Part shown: positions 1 through 9,969 of the stretch, one piece after another
Numbering within the stretch: position 1 is the first letter of the stretch
Layout of the letters: each line of letters starts with the position of its first letter
Assembly: GCA_001970955.1 (NCBI GenBank)
Contig: MPUH01000339.1
Coordinates: 1 to 64,000, forward strand
Source: Stentor coeruleus
Lineage: Eukaryota; Ciliophora; Heterotrichea; Heterotrichida; Stentoridae
Length of the DNA: 64,000 nucleotides
Reading direction: 5' to 3'
The notes under the pieces: generated by a model
The model's database searches: none
The model's input: only the letters and a program-made list of their open reading frames with translations
Told to the model about the DNA's origin: nothing
Program-made: the position numbers and the translations under genes

Positions 1-1037
1 ATACAATATATATAAACCCAATACTAGATGATGAAAAACCAGTGAACACAAGGCAGACTTTTTTCTTAGATATAGAAATTAAGGACTGGAACTCTAAAAG
101 AATAGAAACAGCTAATGGAGCACATTTACTACAATTTTCATTAGACCCAGCAGGGAAATTAGAAGGCACTCAAACATCTATTGAGACCTTAAACGGAATT
201 GCCCATGTATATGATTTAATACCTTCAGAACCAGGGGACTATTATTTAGTTATAACCATTGATGATGATTACAAATATACTTACGATAAAGAAGAATTTA
301 GCATTGAATCCGCTAGTTGCTTACCAGAAAGTGGGCTAATAAGTTGCATGTCAGTGCTAATTTTTTTAGTTATAGTCTTATCGATATTGTTTTATTGTTT
401 GGACAAAAATGCTAAGAATTATCCACATCTTAAATTTGTCCCATGGCTTATACATTTATTTTCTAGTCTATTTTTTACCCAGCCAAATAAGAGAAGATTA
501 CTGTTATGTTTGTCTATATTTACATGTGAACTTATTATGTTAACAGTTATTGGAGCTGTTTATGCGTATTATGATTCCCCATTAGTGCATTACGAGCGAG
601 ATTTTACTGATTATTATGGTAGGCAACTTTATAAAGGGGGGACTGGATGGGCTTTGGCTCAAGGGGGGATAATTCCTGTATTTTTCCTTGCTTTTTTCTC
701 TATTGGGAGTAAAAATATAGCGAAAATTTGGTTTTGGACTTGTGTAATTTTAATTTTCTTGTGCATTGGTGCTATTATAGGTATCATTATTAACTGTTGT
801 ATTGGGTATTCGGTTTATTGGACATATAATTTCTTGATTTTCATTTTTTTTGATCTAATTATTATGCAGCCAATTTATACAGCTATTTGCTACTTCTTGA
901 TGACTAAGAAAATCAGAAATAAATTGTATGGAAAAAATGGTGATAAGTCTGAGGAAAGCGGTATTCCAAATGATAATCAGAATGCAAATGAAGTTAAAGG
1001 TTTTACTGATGGAAGTACAGATAGGAATAATGAGTAG
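1..1037 (+). CDS. C-terminal part of a multi-pass membrane protein (tandem copy 1, 5' end outside window)
   Basis: The frame is open from base 3 and ends at TAG 1035-1037, so about 344 residues of a longer protein are inside the window. It matches the C-terminal third of the next gene almost base for base from 3000 onward, so the true start lies upstream of the window; no ATG near position 42 is needed. It has an extracellular beta-rich segment, then a TM helix around LIFLVIVLSILFY and four further hydrophobic segments, and a polar tail rich in Asn, Lys and Glu. The stretch HLFSSLFFTQPNKRRLLL followed by a long helix recalls the membrane part of REJ/polycystin-1-like proteins; that is a pattern impression, not a firm assignment. 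Differences from copy 2 are scattered substitutions, which suggests a recent duplication. Confidence 0.75.
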   Translation, partial: TIYINPILDDEKPVNTRQTFFLDIEIKDWNSKRIETANGAHLLQFSLDPAGKLEGTQTSIETLNGIAHVYDLIPSEPGDYYLVITIDDDYKYTYDKEEFSIESASCLPESGLISCMSVLIFLVIVLSILFYCLDKNAKNYPHLKFVPWLIHLFSSLFFTQPNKRRLLLCLSIFTCELIMLTVIGAVYAYYDSPLVHYERDFTDYYGRQLYKGGTGWALAQGGIIPVFFLAFFSIGSKNIAKIWFWTCVILIFLCIGAIIGIIINCCIGYSVYWTYNFLIFIFFDLIIMQPIYTAICYFLMTKKIRNKLYGKNGDKSEESGIPNDNQNANEVKGFTDGSTDRNNE

Positions 1038-1727
1038 AACTAATAGAAATTTATACCCCTAAACTTCATGATTTAATGTAATTATTTATATAAATGTATT
1101 ACAAAGGTCTATGTGATAAACCATTATTCATAAGTAGTATAGCATAATAAAAGTAGTGTCAATCAGAAAACTAAGATGAAAAGTTTTAAAATAATAAATA
1201 AAAATACAGGGAATTCTATGCAATATATATTTTTATGCTTAAAAGCAGTCTTGTTTGAAGCCTAACAAAAAATAATATATTTATATTAAAGTGGGATGCA
1301 TTAAAATTGGTTCTTCGTCAAAACAAGCATTTATAAGTTAGTTTATCAATTCCAAAAATATATCAACTTACTTTGGCTTTGTAATTAAAATAAGTTTAAC
1401 TTTATCATATCTAAGCCTTATTCATATTATATTTGTGTAACTTTATTTTACAATATGAAGTTATTCGTAATATGCATCAAGCAGCATTTATTGTCTGCTA
1501 AATTAGTATAACTTATATAAGAGGGATAAATAAATAAAATCTTTCTCTATTAAATTAACTATAATTTTAGTAAATCAAAGTTTATAATTGTAAATATCAC
1601 GATTAACAATCAAGAATGCATACCAAGGTCTAAGCAAATTAATAAATTTTTCGCGCTTCCTACTAAAATTATATGTTATATGTTAGTCTAAAAGACCATT
1701 TATTCTACAAAATTTCGTATAGGAAAA
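1038..1727. other. Intergenic spacer, no gene seen
   Basis: About 690 bp of AT-rich DNA between the two tandem membrane-protein genes. No long reading frame, RNA gene or repeat was recognised. It must hold the 3' end of copy 1 and the promoter of copy 2. Confidence 0.6.
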
Positions 1728-4034
1728 ATGCAATTTATGCCTTATAATAATAAGATAATGCTGTGCAGATATATTTTTGTAGCTCTCTTAGTAAAGGTAA
1801 CTATTGGGACTGTTACTGTCACTCAAGGGCCTCCATCAAATGTAAAATTTATTTAGGTATTCGCAAACAATATTTTTACAATAAAATTAATATCAAACAA
1901 AGATGAAACTATAAAGGTTTCACTTTCATCTACAGCAAATCTAGTTGGAGACTTAGAAAAAGAATGTAAAGCAAACAATGAAATTGCTTTCTCTGATTTG
2001 TCTATTCAAAGTGGGGGATCATATAGTTTATTGATCTCATCGAGTGAGCCTAATCCTATAACATATCCAATTGAAGTTGATGATGCTATGCAAGCTTTAG
2101 ATATTATTATACCTCCAGGGTTTTCTATTGATATTAGCGGTGACATAACTGTGACTGTTTATGACACTAAAGGTGTTTTATGGACAGGCGCAGAAACTGT
2201 ATACCTTGAAACTGACGACAATTCATTTGATAAAATTAGTGTTGATTTAGCAAATAGTATTGCAACATTTACAGTAACTTTTAAAACTGACGGCACCAAA
2301 ACTCTTCAAATATCAACAAAATCTGGCACAAACAAAATTGCTTATGCATCAGTTGGTAGTAGTATAATGAAATACTTAGTTGGTCCTTCAAGTGTAATAT
2401 AAATATAGAAAATTCTTAGCACTGATTCAGTACAAATCAAATTGCAAGTCTATGATACAACTGGGACTATTCCAAAAACTGATGCAACTAGTCCAGTTAC
2501 TTTGAGGCTCTTTTGTATAGGAGTTTGCTCTTCAAATTTAATGTCTGATTATTATGTTGATAACTTTAAAGAGTATCAAGTTGCTAATTCAGATAATGGC
2601 CAAATTTATTTCCCATCATTTAGAGTTGTAGCTTCAGGGCAGTTTAGATTTGAAGCTTCATGTCCAGATCTTCCAACAGCTTATTCAGATAGTTTTACTG
2701 CATTTAATAAATATAAAACTATGAACTTTGATTATACCCCAGAAAATGTTACAGCAAATTTCAACTTTGAATTAAAAATTGATTTGATTGGTGAAGATGG
2801 TTTTCCTTCTTCGATAAGTTCAACTATTTTTATAACAGAGGCACAAACAAGCTCAGTTAAAGGAGATTTAATAGTAGAAACTAATGGAAAATCAGCTGTA
2901 GCAAACTTATATTTTACAAAATATGGGTTGAAAACTCTAACTTTAACAAGCGCTTTATCAACTGAAACTTATACATGCATTATCGACGTTTTACCAAATA
3001 CAATATATATAAACCCAATACTAGATGATGAAAAACCAGTGAACACAAGGCAGACTTTTTACTTAGATATAGAAATTAAGGACTGGAACTCTAAAATGGT
3101 AGAAACAGCTAATGGAGTACATTTACTACAATTTTCATTAGACCCAGCAGGGAAATTAGAAGGCTCTCAAACATCTATTGAGACCTTAAACGGAATTGCC
3201 CATGTATATGATTTAATACCTTCAGAACCAGGGGACTATTATTTAGTTATAACTATTGATAATGATTACGAATATACTTATGATAAAGAAGAATTTAGAA
3301 TTGAATCCCCTAGTTGCTTACCAGAAAGTGGACGAATAAGTTGCATGTCATTGTTAATGTTCTTAGCAATAGTCTTATCTATATTATTTTATTGTATGGA
3401 CAAAAATGTTAAGAATTATCCACATCTTAAATTTGTCCCATGGCTTATACATCTATTTTCTAGTCTATTTTTTACCCAACCAAATAAGAGAAGATTATTA
3501 TTATGTTTGTCTATATTTACATGTGAACTTATTATGTTAACAGTTATTGGAGCTGTTTATGCGTATTATGATTCACCATTAGTGCATTATGAGAGAGATT
3601 TTACTGATTATTATGGAAGACAACTTTATAAAGGGGGGACTGGATGGGCTTTGGCACAAGGAGGGATAATTCCTGTATTTTTCCTTGCTTTTTTTTCTAT
3701 TGGGAGAAAAGATATTGCGAAAATTTGCTTTTGGACTTGTGTAGCTTTAAATTTCTTGTGCTTTGGTGCTATTGTAGGTATGACTATTAAATATTGTATT
3801 GGGTATTCGGTTTATTGGACAGCTAATTTCTTGATTTTCATACTTTTTGATCTGATTGTTATGCAGCCGATTTATACAGCTATTTGTTACTTCTTGATGA
3901 CTAAGAAAATCAGAAATAAATTGTATGGAAAAAATGGTGATAAAGCTGAGGAAAGCGGTATTCCAAATGATAATCAGAATGCAAAGGAAGTTAAAGGCTT
4001 TACTGATGGAAATCCAGATAGGAATATTGAGTAG
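1728..4034 (+). CDS. Secretory multi-pass membrane protein with beta-rich ectodomain (tandem copy 2, complete)
   Basis: Three exons with 15-nt introns at 1842-1856 and 2394-2408; splicing both gives one frame to TAG 4034. Start candidates are ATG 1728, 1737 and 1758, all in frame. The hydrophobic run CRYIFVALLVKVTIGTVTV follows them and looks like a signal peptide, so 1728 or 1758 is favoured. About 500 residues of Ser/Thr-rich, beta-strand-like ectodomain with repeated patterns follow. The C-terminal third has five hydrophobic segments and a polar cytoplasmic tail. The segment HLFSSLFFTQPNKRRLLL before a TM helix is reminiscent of REJ/polycystin-1-like proteins, but I cannot confirm this. 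The C-terminal third is nearly identical to the partial gene at the left edge, so this is a tandem family. Function is unknown; a surface receptor or channel-associated role is inference. Confidence 0.8.
1842..1856 (+). other. 15-nt intron
   Basis: GTAAAATTTATTTAG, phase 0. It joins the signal-peptide exon to the ectodomain exon. Retention would give an in-frame TAG. Confidence 0.85.
2394..2408 (+). other. 15-nt intron
   Basis: GTAATATAAATATAG. Removal joins the frames on either side; retention gives TAA in frame. Confidence 0.85.
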
Positions 4035-5016
4035 GACTAAGAGAAATAATTAATTTAGAATTATAAAAGTATTTTATAGCATATAAATTTGGATACAGAA
4101 TTTTAATTTAAAGACAAAGCTAGTTTATATTTTCGGTAATGATATAAATTCATTGATTGTTATCTCTCTTTATATAAAATGATTGAAAGATTATTTTAAT
4201 TTAAAGAACTATTATTGTACAACAGTTAATATAAAGGAATTAAAAGATAAATTTGAAAAGAATCGTGTATAGTTTTTAATAAAAACTATTGGATTTTATT
4301 TAATGAATTGATTGTTTAATTTAGATTCCCATTAATTTTTTCATTTAAATTCTACAGCATGCTAGGATATATGATTGCGTCATATTTAGTGCTAAGATAT
4401 ATTAAAGTAAAATATATACATCAGATATAATGCTATCATATTCACATTTTCTCTAATTAAAAGCATAAAAATCAATTTAATCGTCAAAAATACAACTTTT
4501 TTCTTGAAAGTTTACTAAGTAAATATAATTTATAACCTGGCTTGCTTTATGATTTGAATATCATTTGCAAACATATTAAAGAATATGTGATAAAATAGAT
4601 ACTCTTTTAAAACTTTAAATTCTTAACCTTATAATAAGCGTTTAATAATTATTTAAAGTTAAGAACCAATCTATGTGTTTAGATTATGCAATCTTTAAAT
4701 AAACTAATCAATAATTTTCCCATATCAGACTTTCTTCAATAATATCATTCTTTAACTTTAAAATTTAAGAATTTATCTCAAATTATTTATATCAAGTACC
4801 CTTTCAAGCTTATATTGCTCTTTTTTTTACAGATTTAAATCAAAAAATAACTAAATAAACATAAAAAATTTAACATAAATTTTCGCTTTAATCAAACATA
4901 CTTTTAAACTTAATAATTTTTTATTATAGTTTATTATTACTATGTAAATCTAGCTGATAAACCAATAAATATTTTTAAATTTAATGATTGAAATAACGTA
5001 CACATGATCAAACTAA
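4035..5016. other. Intergenic spacer, no gene seen
   Basis: About 980 bp of very AT-rich DNA between a + gene and a small - gene. I saw no extended coding frame, RNA gene or clear repeat. Confidence 0.6.
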
Positions 5017-5283
5017 TCATGCTTGCGATAACTCATTATACCTTTTATCAATAAATATCACGAACTTGCTATATTCATCTGGGGCTAAAGCTCGATATTT
5101 TTTCTTAGGCATTTTCTTTGATAATGCCTTTGTAATCCAGATAAAATTATTTTGCTCTGAAATCATAAAAGTCCTTCTTTTTTCCAAAGGTATTTCTAAC
5201 CCTGCAGTATCTAATATAATTCTTGCAGCCCTTCTTCCGCCTTTCTCTTTGCCTGACGAGCAACTAGATCCTCTATGGCTCAT
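5017..5283 (-). CDS. Small basic protein, hypothetical
   Basis: Complete 88-codon frame from ATG at 5283. The product is Lys/Arg-rich with a Ser/Gly-rich head, then GGRRAARIILDTAGLEIP, a hydrophobic-aromatic centre (NNFIWITKALSKK) and a charged tail ending KRYNELSQA. Composition is more balanced than the surrounding spacer and looks coding. A + strand frame overlaps it, but that frame is hydrophobic with no domain sense and I treat it as a shadow. I recognise no family. A nucleic-acid or ribosome-associated role would fit its charge but is a guess. Confidence 0.5.
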   Translation of the reverse strand: MSHRGSSCSSGKEKGGRRAARIILDTAGLEIPLEKRRTFMISEQNNFIWITKALSKKMPKKKYRALAPDEYSKFVIFIDKRYNELSQA

Positions 5284-5731
5284 TTTAAAGTATCTTATCA
5301 GAGCATCACTGTATCTTATAAATTAAAATATAAATCTTTATTGATTATTTTAAACTATAACTAACTTTTATTACTCTCAGGATACAGACTTATCTTTTAA
5401 AAGTCAAAAAAATTTTTTTTTTAGCTTTTAATAAATCTTTTCAAAACAAAAATTATAATATTCAATAAATCTAAGATTTTAATTACAATAAGGAATATTC
5501 TATAACCTTGAATTTAAAACTTTAGTCAACTACTTTTATTTAATTTAAGATTTTAAATCAAGCATTCTTTGCTAAAATAATCCATACCATTAGTCATAAA
5601 TAATTTAATCTTTTTAAATCCAAAACTTAAATTTCATTTAGCCTAAAAAAACTTCTAATCTTCAACAATATATTCTTAGAAATCTCTATTATCTGTACAT
5701 AAGGATGCATTTAATCCAAAGTTAAAAAATT
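5284..5731. other. Divergent intergenic spacer (promoter region of kinesin)
   Basis: About 450 bp between a - gene and the + kinesin gene. The part next to the kinesin start is C-rich and G-poor on the + strand, as seen before other + genes here. No gene found. Confidence 0.5.
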
Positions 5732-8056
5732 ATGGAAGAAGGTAAAGAAGACTCAGTAGGAGGAAATGTAAAAGTTATTTGCCGATTCCGTCCACTAAAT
5801 GAACGTGAAGCTATAACAGGTGATCTAATAGGTATTAATATCTCTGACGACAATAAAAACATCTCTCTTCAATCTTCAACAGAGTCAGGCGAGCCACTGA
5901 AATTCAACTTCGACTATGTTTTCAGAACAACATCTCAACAAAGACAAGTTTACGAAATTTCAGCCAAACCTATAGTCGAAGCTGTAATGCAAGGATTCAA
6001 TGGAACAGTCTTTGCATATGGACAGACTTCATCTGGGAAAACTTTCACAATGACTGGCCCTGATTTAGAAAACCCTGAGACTATGGGTGTAATTCCTCGT
6101 ATGGTCACAACAGTTTTTGATATGATTTCAAACTCAGACCCATACATTGAATATGCAGTAAGAGTCTCTTACTGCGAGATTTATTTAGAAAAAATAAAAG
6201 ATTTGCTTGATGTTTCTAAAACTAATCTTAAAGTCCATGAAGACAAAACAAAAGGGGTTTTTATAGCTGAGCTTACTGAAAGGTATGTTGCAACAGAGAC
6301 TGATGTGTATGAAATAATGAAATTTGGTTTAGAAAATAGGAATGTTGGCTCTACAAACATGAATTCACAGTCTTCAAGATCCCATTCTATATTTCTTATC
6401 ACTATAACTCAGACAAATAACCGAGACTACATGGCTAAAACTGGTAAATTATACCTTGTTGACTTGGCTGGATCTGAAAAAGTTGGTAAGACTGGGGCAA
6501 CTGGGAAAAGATTAGATGAAGCTAAAAATATCAACAAATCTTTAACCATGCTTGGACTTGTCATTTACTCTTTAACTGATGGGAAATCTACGCATATTCC
6601 ATATAGAGATTCAAAACTCACAAGAGTCCTTCAAGACTCTTTAGGAGGTAATTCAAAAACCGCACTTATTATAACTTGCTCACCATCATTGTATAATGAA
6701 GCAGAGACAATAAGTACATTGAGATTTGGCATGAGAGCTAAAGCTATTAAAAATACTCCAAAAATCAATAGAGAATATACTGTTGCTGAGCTTAAGCTTA
6801 TGCTTGCTAAATGTCGTGAAGAAATGGCTAAAAAAGATAGGAGAATCAAAATGCTTGAGGACCAACTGAAATCTTTAGGAGGAAAAGTTCCTGAAGGCTA
6901 TGTCAAAGAGATTAGGGATGAAGAAGAAGGAGAGGCTGAAGCTCAAGTTGAAAATAATAAAAATGAAGATTATGATGAAATAATAGCTGAACTTGAGGAT
7001 GTGAGGACTAAACTAACTGAAGAAGTCAAAATTTCTAAAAGAATAGAGTTTGAGCTTAAAGACAGAATGGAAGAACTCAATATGTGTAATGGGAAAATCT
7101 TTCAACTCTCACAGGAAATCAAGTCTCTTAAAGATAAAATACCTGAAAACACTCAGAGTATACAAGACAGAGAGAATCTAATTGAAAGACTTCAAGTAAC
7201 TAAAGAAGCTCTGGAGTCAGACAGGTTTTTACTTAACCAAAAAATAATCGATCTCGAAAAGAAAATTGGGGAAAAAGATGCGGAAATACATGAACTTACT
7301 AATAAAAGTTCTTCACCAGGACAACGGAGTTCTGTAAACAACTTTAAAGATCTACTAAAATCTGAACGAGAAATCAATTCAGGGTATCAAAAAGAAATCC
7401 AGCAACTCAGACAAAACGTTAGTGATTTACTAAACAAAAAATGCCCTGAATCAAGAATTAATGAAATCATGAGAGATGAAATCGGTAGAAGGGAAAGAGA
7501 TAAATGGGTAGATGAAAGGAAGAAAATAATTTTAGATTTACAGACTCGAATTGATAGAGTAACTGAATTAGAAGTTGCTTTAGATGATGCTAAAGATAGC
7601 TGTAAAGCACTTGAATCTATTATGAGTGAAGGAGAAAGGTCATTAAAAAAGAAAACTGATACTTTAGAAAGAAATCTTGAACAGTTGACACTTATGTATC
7701 AACAATTGGTAAGCCAAAAATCACAGTTGGGTGTTGATAAATTGACACTTATGTATCAACAATTGGTAAGCCAAAAATCACAGTTGGGTGTTGATAAACA
7801 GTTGACTGAGAAAAGATTGAATAGGATGACTGATAGAAATAAGGTTTTAGAAGAAGAAAACTCTCGTTTACAGATGCTGTATGAAACTGCTGAGATGAAA
7901 ATTGCCCAGCTTACTGAAGAGAGTTTTTATAATAGCAATAAGAATTCTAGAGCTTCGATGGGAGTTATGAATATCAAGAAAACTATTATGGGAGGAAATA
8001 CTGCTTCAAAAAGGCCTTCAGTGACACTGGCAAAAAGCCCTTTTAGTGAGGAGTGA
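5732..8056 (+). CDS. Kinesin-1 type heavy chain
   Basis: Uninterrupted 774-codon frame from ATG 5732 to TGA 8056. The N-terminal motor domain (about residues 10-345) carries the P-loop GQTSSGKT, switch I NSQSSRSH and switch II DLAGSE. The neck INREYTVAELKLMLAK resembles conventional kinesin, especially the fungal type. Residues about 350-720 are heptad-rich coiled coil, which would dimerise the motor. The family walks toward microtubule plus ends carrying cargo. The tail is short and Ser-rich, and I see no clear IAK autoinhibitory motif. A perfect 57-bp tandem duplication (7685-7798) adds 19 residues to the stalk in frame; it may be an assembly artefact. Family assignment as a kinesin is certain; kinesin-1 subclass is likely. 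Confidence 0.95.
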   Translation: MEEGKEDSVGGNVKVICRFRPLNEREAITGDLIGINISDDNKNISLQSSTESGEPLKFNFDYVFRTTSQQRQVYEISAKPIVEAVMQGFNGTVFAYGQTSSGKTFTMTGPDLENPETMGVIPRMVTTVFDMISNSDPYIEYAVRVSYCEIYLEKIKDLLDVSKTNLKVHEDKTKGVFIAELTERYVATETDVYEIMKFGLENRNVGSTNMNSQSSRSHSIFLITITQTNNRDYMAKTGKLYLVDLAGSEKVGKTGATGKRLDEAKNINKSLTMLGLVIYSLTDGKSTHIPYRDSKLTRVLQDSLGGNSKTALIITCSPSLYNEAETISTLRFGMRAKAIKNTPKINREYTVAELKLMLAKCREEMAKKDRRIKMLEDQLKSLGGKVPEGYVKEIRDEEEGEAEAQVENNKNEDYDEIIAELEDVRTKLTEEVKISKRIEFELKDRMEELNMCNGKIFQLSQEIKSLKDKIPENTQSIQDRENLIERLQVTKEALESDRFLLNQKIIDLEKKIGEKDAEIHELTNKSSSPGQRSSVNNFKDLLKSEREINSGYQKEIQQLRQNVSDLLNKKCPESRINEIMRDEIGRRERDKWVDERKKIILDLQTRIDRVTELEVALDDAKDSCKALESIMSEGERSLKKKTDTLERNLEQLTLMYQQLVSQKSQLGVDKLTLMYQQLVSQKSQLGVDKQLTEKRLNRMTDRNKVLEEENSRLQMLYETAEMKIAQLTEESFYNSNKNSRASMGVMNIKKTIMGGNTASKRPSVTLAKSPFSEE
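7685..7798 (+). repeat. Perfect 57-bp tandem duplication inside kinesin
   Basis: Units 7685-7741 and 7742-7798 are identical and encode 19 residues starting LTLMYQQLVSQK twice. The shift of 19 residues breaks the heptad register. Similar short direct repeats occur elsewhere in this window at assembly joins, so it may not be real. Confidence 0.85.
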
Positions 8057-8685
8057 TAAGAATTAATTAATTTATATGGTAAGCAGGTAAATAATACAAA
8101 TGTTTTAAGAGTATTTTACGAATAGTATTATTTGATGAGATTGGAGTTTTATTTATTTTTTATCTTAATAGATATTATAAAAGTATATTATTAATAGTAA
8201 AAGTGAGGATAGTAATAATATATATTTAATGAAAATTTGTTTAGGAAAAATAGTATAAGAAATTACTCAATAGGATAATTTATGAAACCTAAAATACAAA
8301 ATTATAAACTTATTTTTCTTTATTTAAAATACAATTAAAACTAATTCACCTTTATCAGCTATAATTTAAAGCTAATTTCAAAACAATCCCTAATCATTAA
8401 TTTAATTTATCTTTCAACAAAATTATATATACTCACAATTTTTTTCATAAATACACACTCACTCTAAAAATGTTTATTTTTTTTTTAAAGAAAAAAGCAA
8501 ATCATAAATTTTCTCAACCTTACTCATATCTTAAAAAATAAAAAAACTTATAAATCCTATATCTAAACTAAAACACTTTAAATCTCTTTATAACCAATAA
8601 TTAATTATTCAATTTCATTAAGCCTTAGATTTTATAATCCAATCAAATTAATAAATACCACTTATATGCATATAAACTATTATTT
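8057..8685. other. Convergent intergenic spacer with G-to-C skew switch
   Basis: No gene. On the + strand the left half (to about 8280) has many G and few C, the right half (8300-8680) many C and few G. This is a clear example of the spacer pattern described in the findings. Confidence 0.6.
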
Positions 8686-9237
8686 TTATAGTAATTTACT
8701 AAAATACTCATTTCCCCGAGGTCTAGGTGAATATAGCGGAGGAAGTTTATCCATCCTAGTCGAAAGATTTCTTCCACTTCTCTGTTTAATTTTTAAAATC
8801 TCTTTTTTTCCTATGGGAGTCATCATCTGACTTGGTTCGACAACTTTGAACTTTGGGCTAATATTTATATCATTATGCTCACCAAAATGCCTTAATGGGA
8901 ATATTGGGATTATAGATGAACTATTATCTTGTGACATAACTTTTTGAATTATTTCACTCATTGCCTGATAAGGTACAGCAAGTTTTGACATTTCTGTAAG
9001 ATTAAATTTCTTATGTATTTTTTCTGTGCTTTTAGCTTCTGAGTCTCCTGGCTGAGTTTTATCTTCAAATGACCCTTGTGATGAGTTTTGTGATGAATTA
9101 TGAGAAGAGTGATATTTGGTGTGAATTTTTACTGGCCCGCTTGGGGATCTTTGCATAGGTGAATTTTTATTTGAATTAGACTTCTGTTTCCATATTTGGC
9201 TGTTGATAATAGATTCTATGTCACTTATTTGCTGCAT
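8686..9237 (-). CDS. Ser/Lys-rich protein, hypothetical
   Basis: 183-codon frame from ATG 9237 to TAA at 8686. The first 90 residues are low-complexity Ser, Asn, His and Gln (SSHNSSQNSSQGS). The second half is more ordered, with a helix-like NLTEMSKLAVPYQAMSEI and Pro-containing motifs (FPLRHFGEHND, KLPPLYSPRPRG). No family recognised. The SP and TP dipeptides (QRSPSG, MMTPIG) suggest possible phosphorylation, which is inference. It converges with kinesin. Confidence 0.65.
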   Translation of the reverse strand: MQQISDIESIINSQIWKQKSNSNKNSPMQRSPSGPVKIHTKYHSSHNSSQNSSQGSFEDKTQPGDSEAKSTEKIHKKFNLTEMSKLAVPYQAMSEIIQKVMSQDNSSSIIPIFPLRHFGEHNDINISPKFKVVEPSQMMTPIGKKEILKIKQRSGRNLSTRMDKLPPLYSPRPRGNEYFSKLL

Positions 9238-9423
9238 TGGTAAATAATTATTTATTATTATTAAAGTGAAGTAGGCATGCTTAATTGGAATAAAAGAGCT
9301 TGGGATTTATTTGTAAAGAGAGGGCTACTGTTATTGAGTATTTTAAGAGTGTGATTGTTTATAATAAATATAAGGAGAATTAAGTGTTGGAAAAATTTAT
9401 TAATGCAATGATAATGCTTTGTA

Positions 9424-9522
9424 TTAAAAAGTAGATAACAGAGCCTTTACAAGCACTTCAGTGTAATCTTCAATAGCAAGCAAAGATGATCTCTCTCCTG
9501 CATAAAATGTGATAAAAAGAGC
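9424..9522 (-). pseudogene. Short coding-like fragment in spacer
   Basis: A 32-residue open segment on the - strand (contains FYAGERSSLLAIEDYTEVL) ending at TAA 9424. It has amino-acid composition unlike the spacer but no start codon, with a stop just upstream and no obvious 15-nt intron to join it. It could be a decayed gene end or a terminal exon whose upstream part I cannot see. Confidence 0.3.
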
Positions 9523-9561
9523 TTAATTTATACTTTATTATTCCTATAGTTTAGTAATAAA

Positions 9562-9934
9562 ATGTCGACTTGGGTCGGATATTATAAGCAGGGATATCTA
9601 TCAGAAATGACTTTTACTTCCGTCAGTCTATCTAGGCGAACGTGAAGAAATATTTGAAGCTCATGGCTATGATGGATGTGGAGCTTTTAGATTCGAAGGA
9701 ACTATCAGAAATGATGACTTTATAGCTATCAAGCATTATTCAAGCTGGGATATCTATTATATGGGGAAATACAATAAAGACCCTCAAGAAATTAATGGGT
9801 TTTGGGGCTGTAATGAAAATCAACCTGAACAACCCTTCAAGATTATGAAGATTAATAATGATAGATTTCAAGAGTTCCGGAATTATATTTTAGCAAATAA
9901 CGCAAGCAACGCAGGCAACGCTAATATAGTTTAG
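9562..9934 (+). pseudogene. Small Gly/aromatic protein, frame broken near 9622
   Basis: ATG 9562 opens with MSTWVGYYKQGYLSEM, and from 9626 another frame continues YLGEREEIFEAHGYDGCGAF to TAG 9934. The pattern of Gly, Trp, Phe and Tyr (GYDGCGAF, GTIRNDDFIAIKHY, YYMGKYNKDPQEINGFWGC) resembles a small beta-sheet domain common in protists in which G-x-G-x-D, F-x-x-x-G and Y-x-G motifs recur; I cannot name the family. The frames are separated by an imperfect four-base repeat (GTCA then GTC at 9622-9628). Ignoring one GTCA gives 122 codons. No standard intron fits. It could be a recent frameshift, an assembly error or a pseudogene. It lies only 35 bp before the sorting nexin gene. Confidence 0.5.
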
Positions 9935-9969
9935 GTCTAGTTCATTAGATAAAGATAAAACTTTAATAT

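Noticed and set aside
42-1037. GTG at position 42 as the start of the first gene
   Set aside because: The frame is open to the window edge and matches the middle of the next gene, so the real start is outside.
5066-5326. 86-codon + strand frame opposite the small basic gene
   Set aside because: It is hydrophobic without TM pattern and lies antisense to a better-looking frame.
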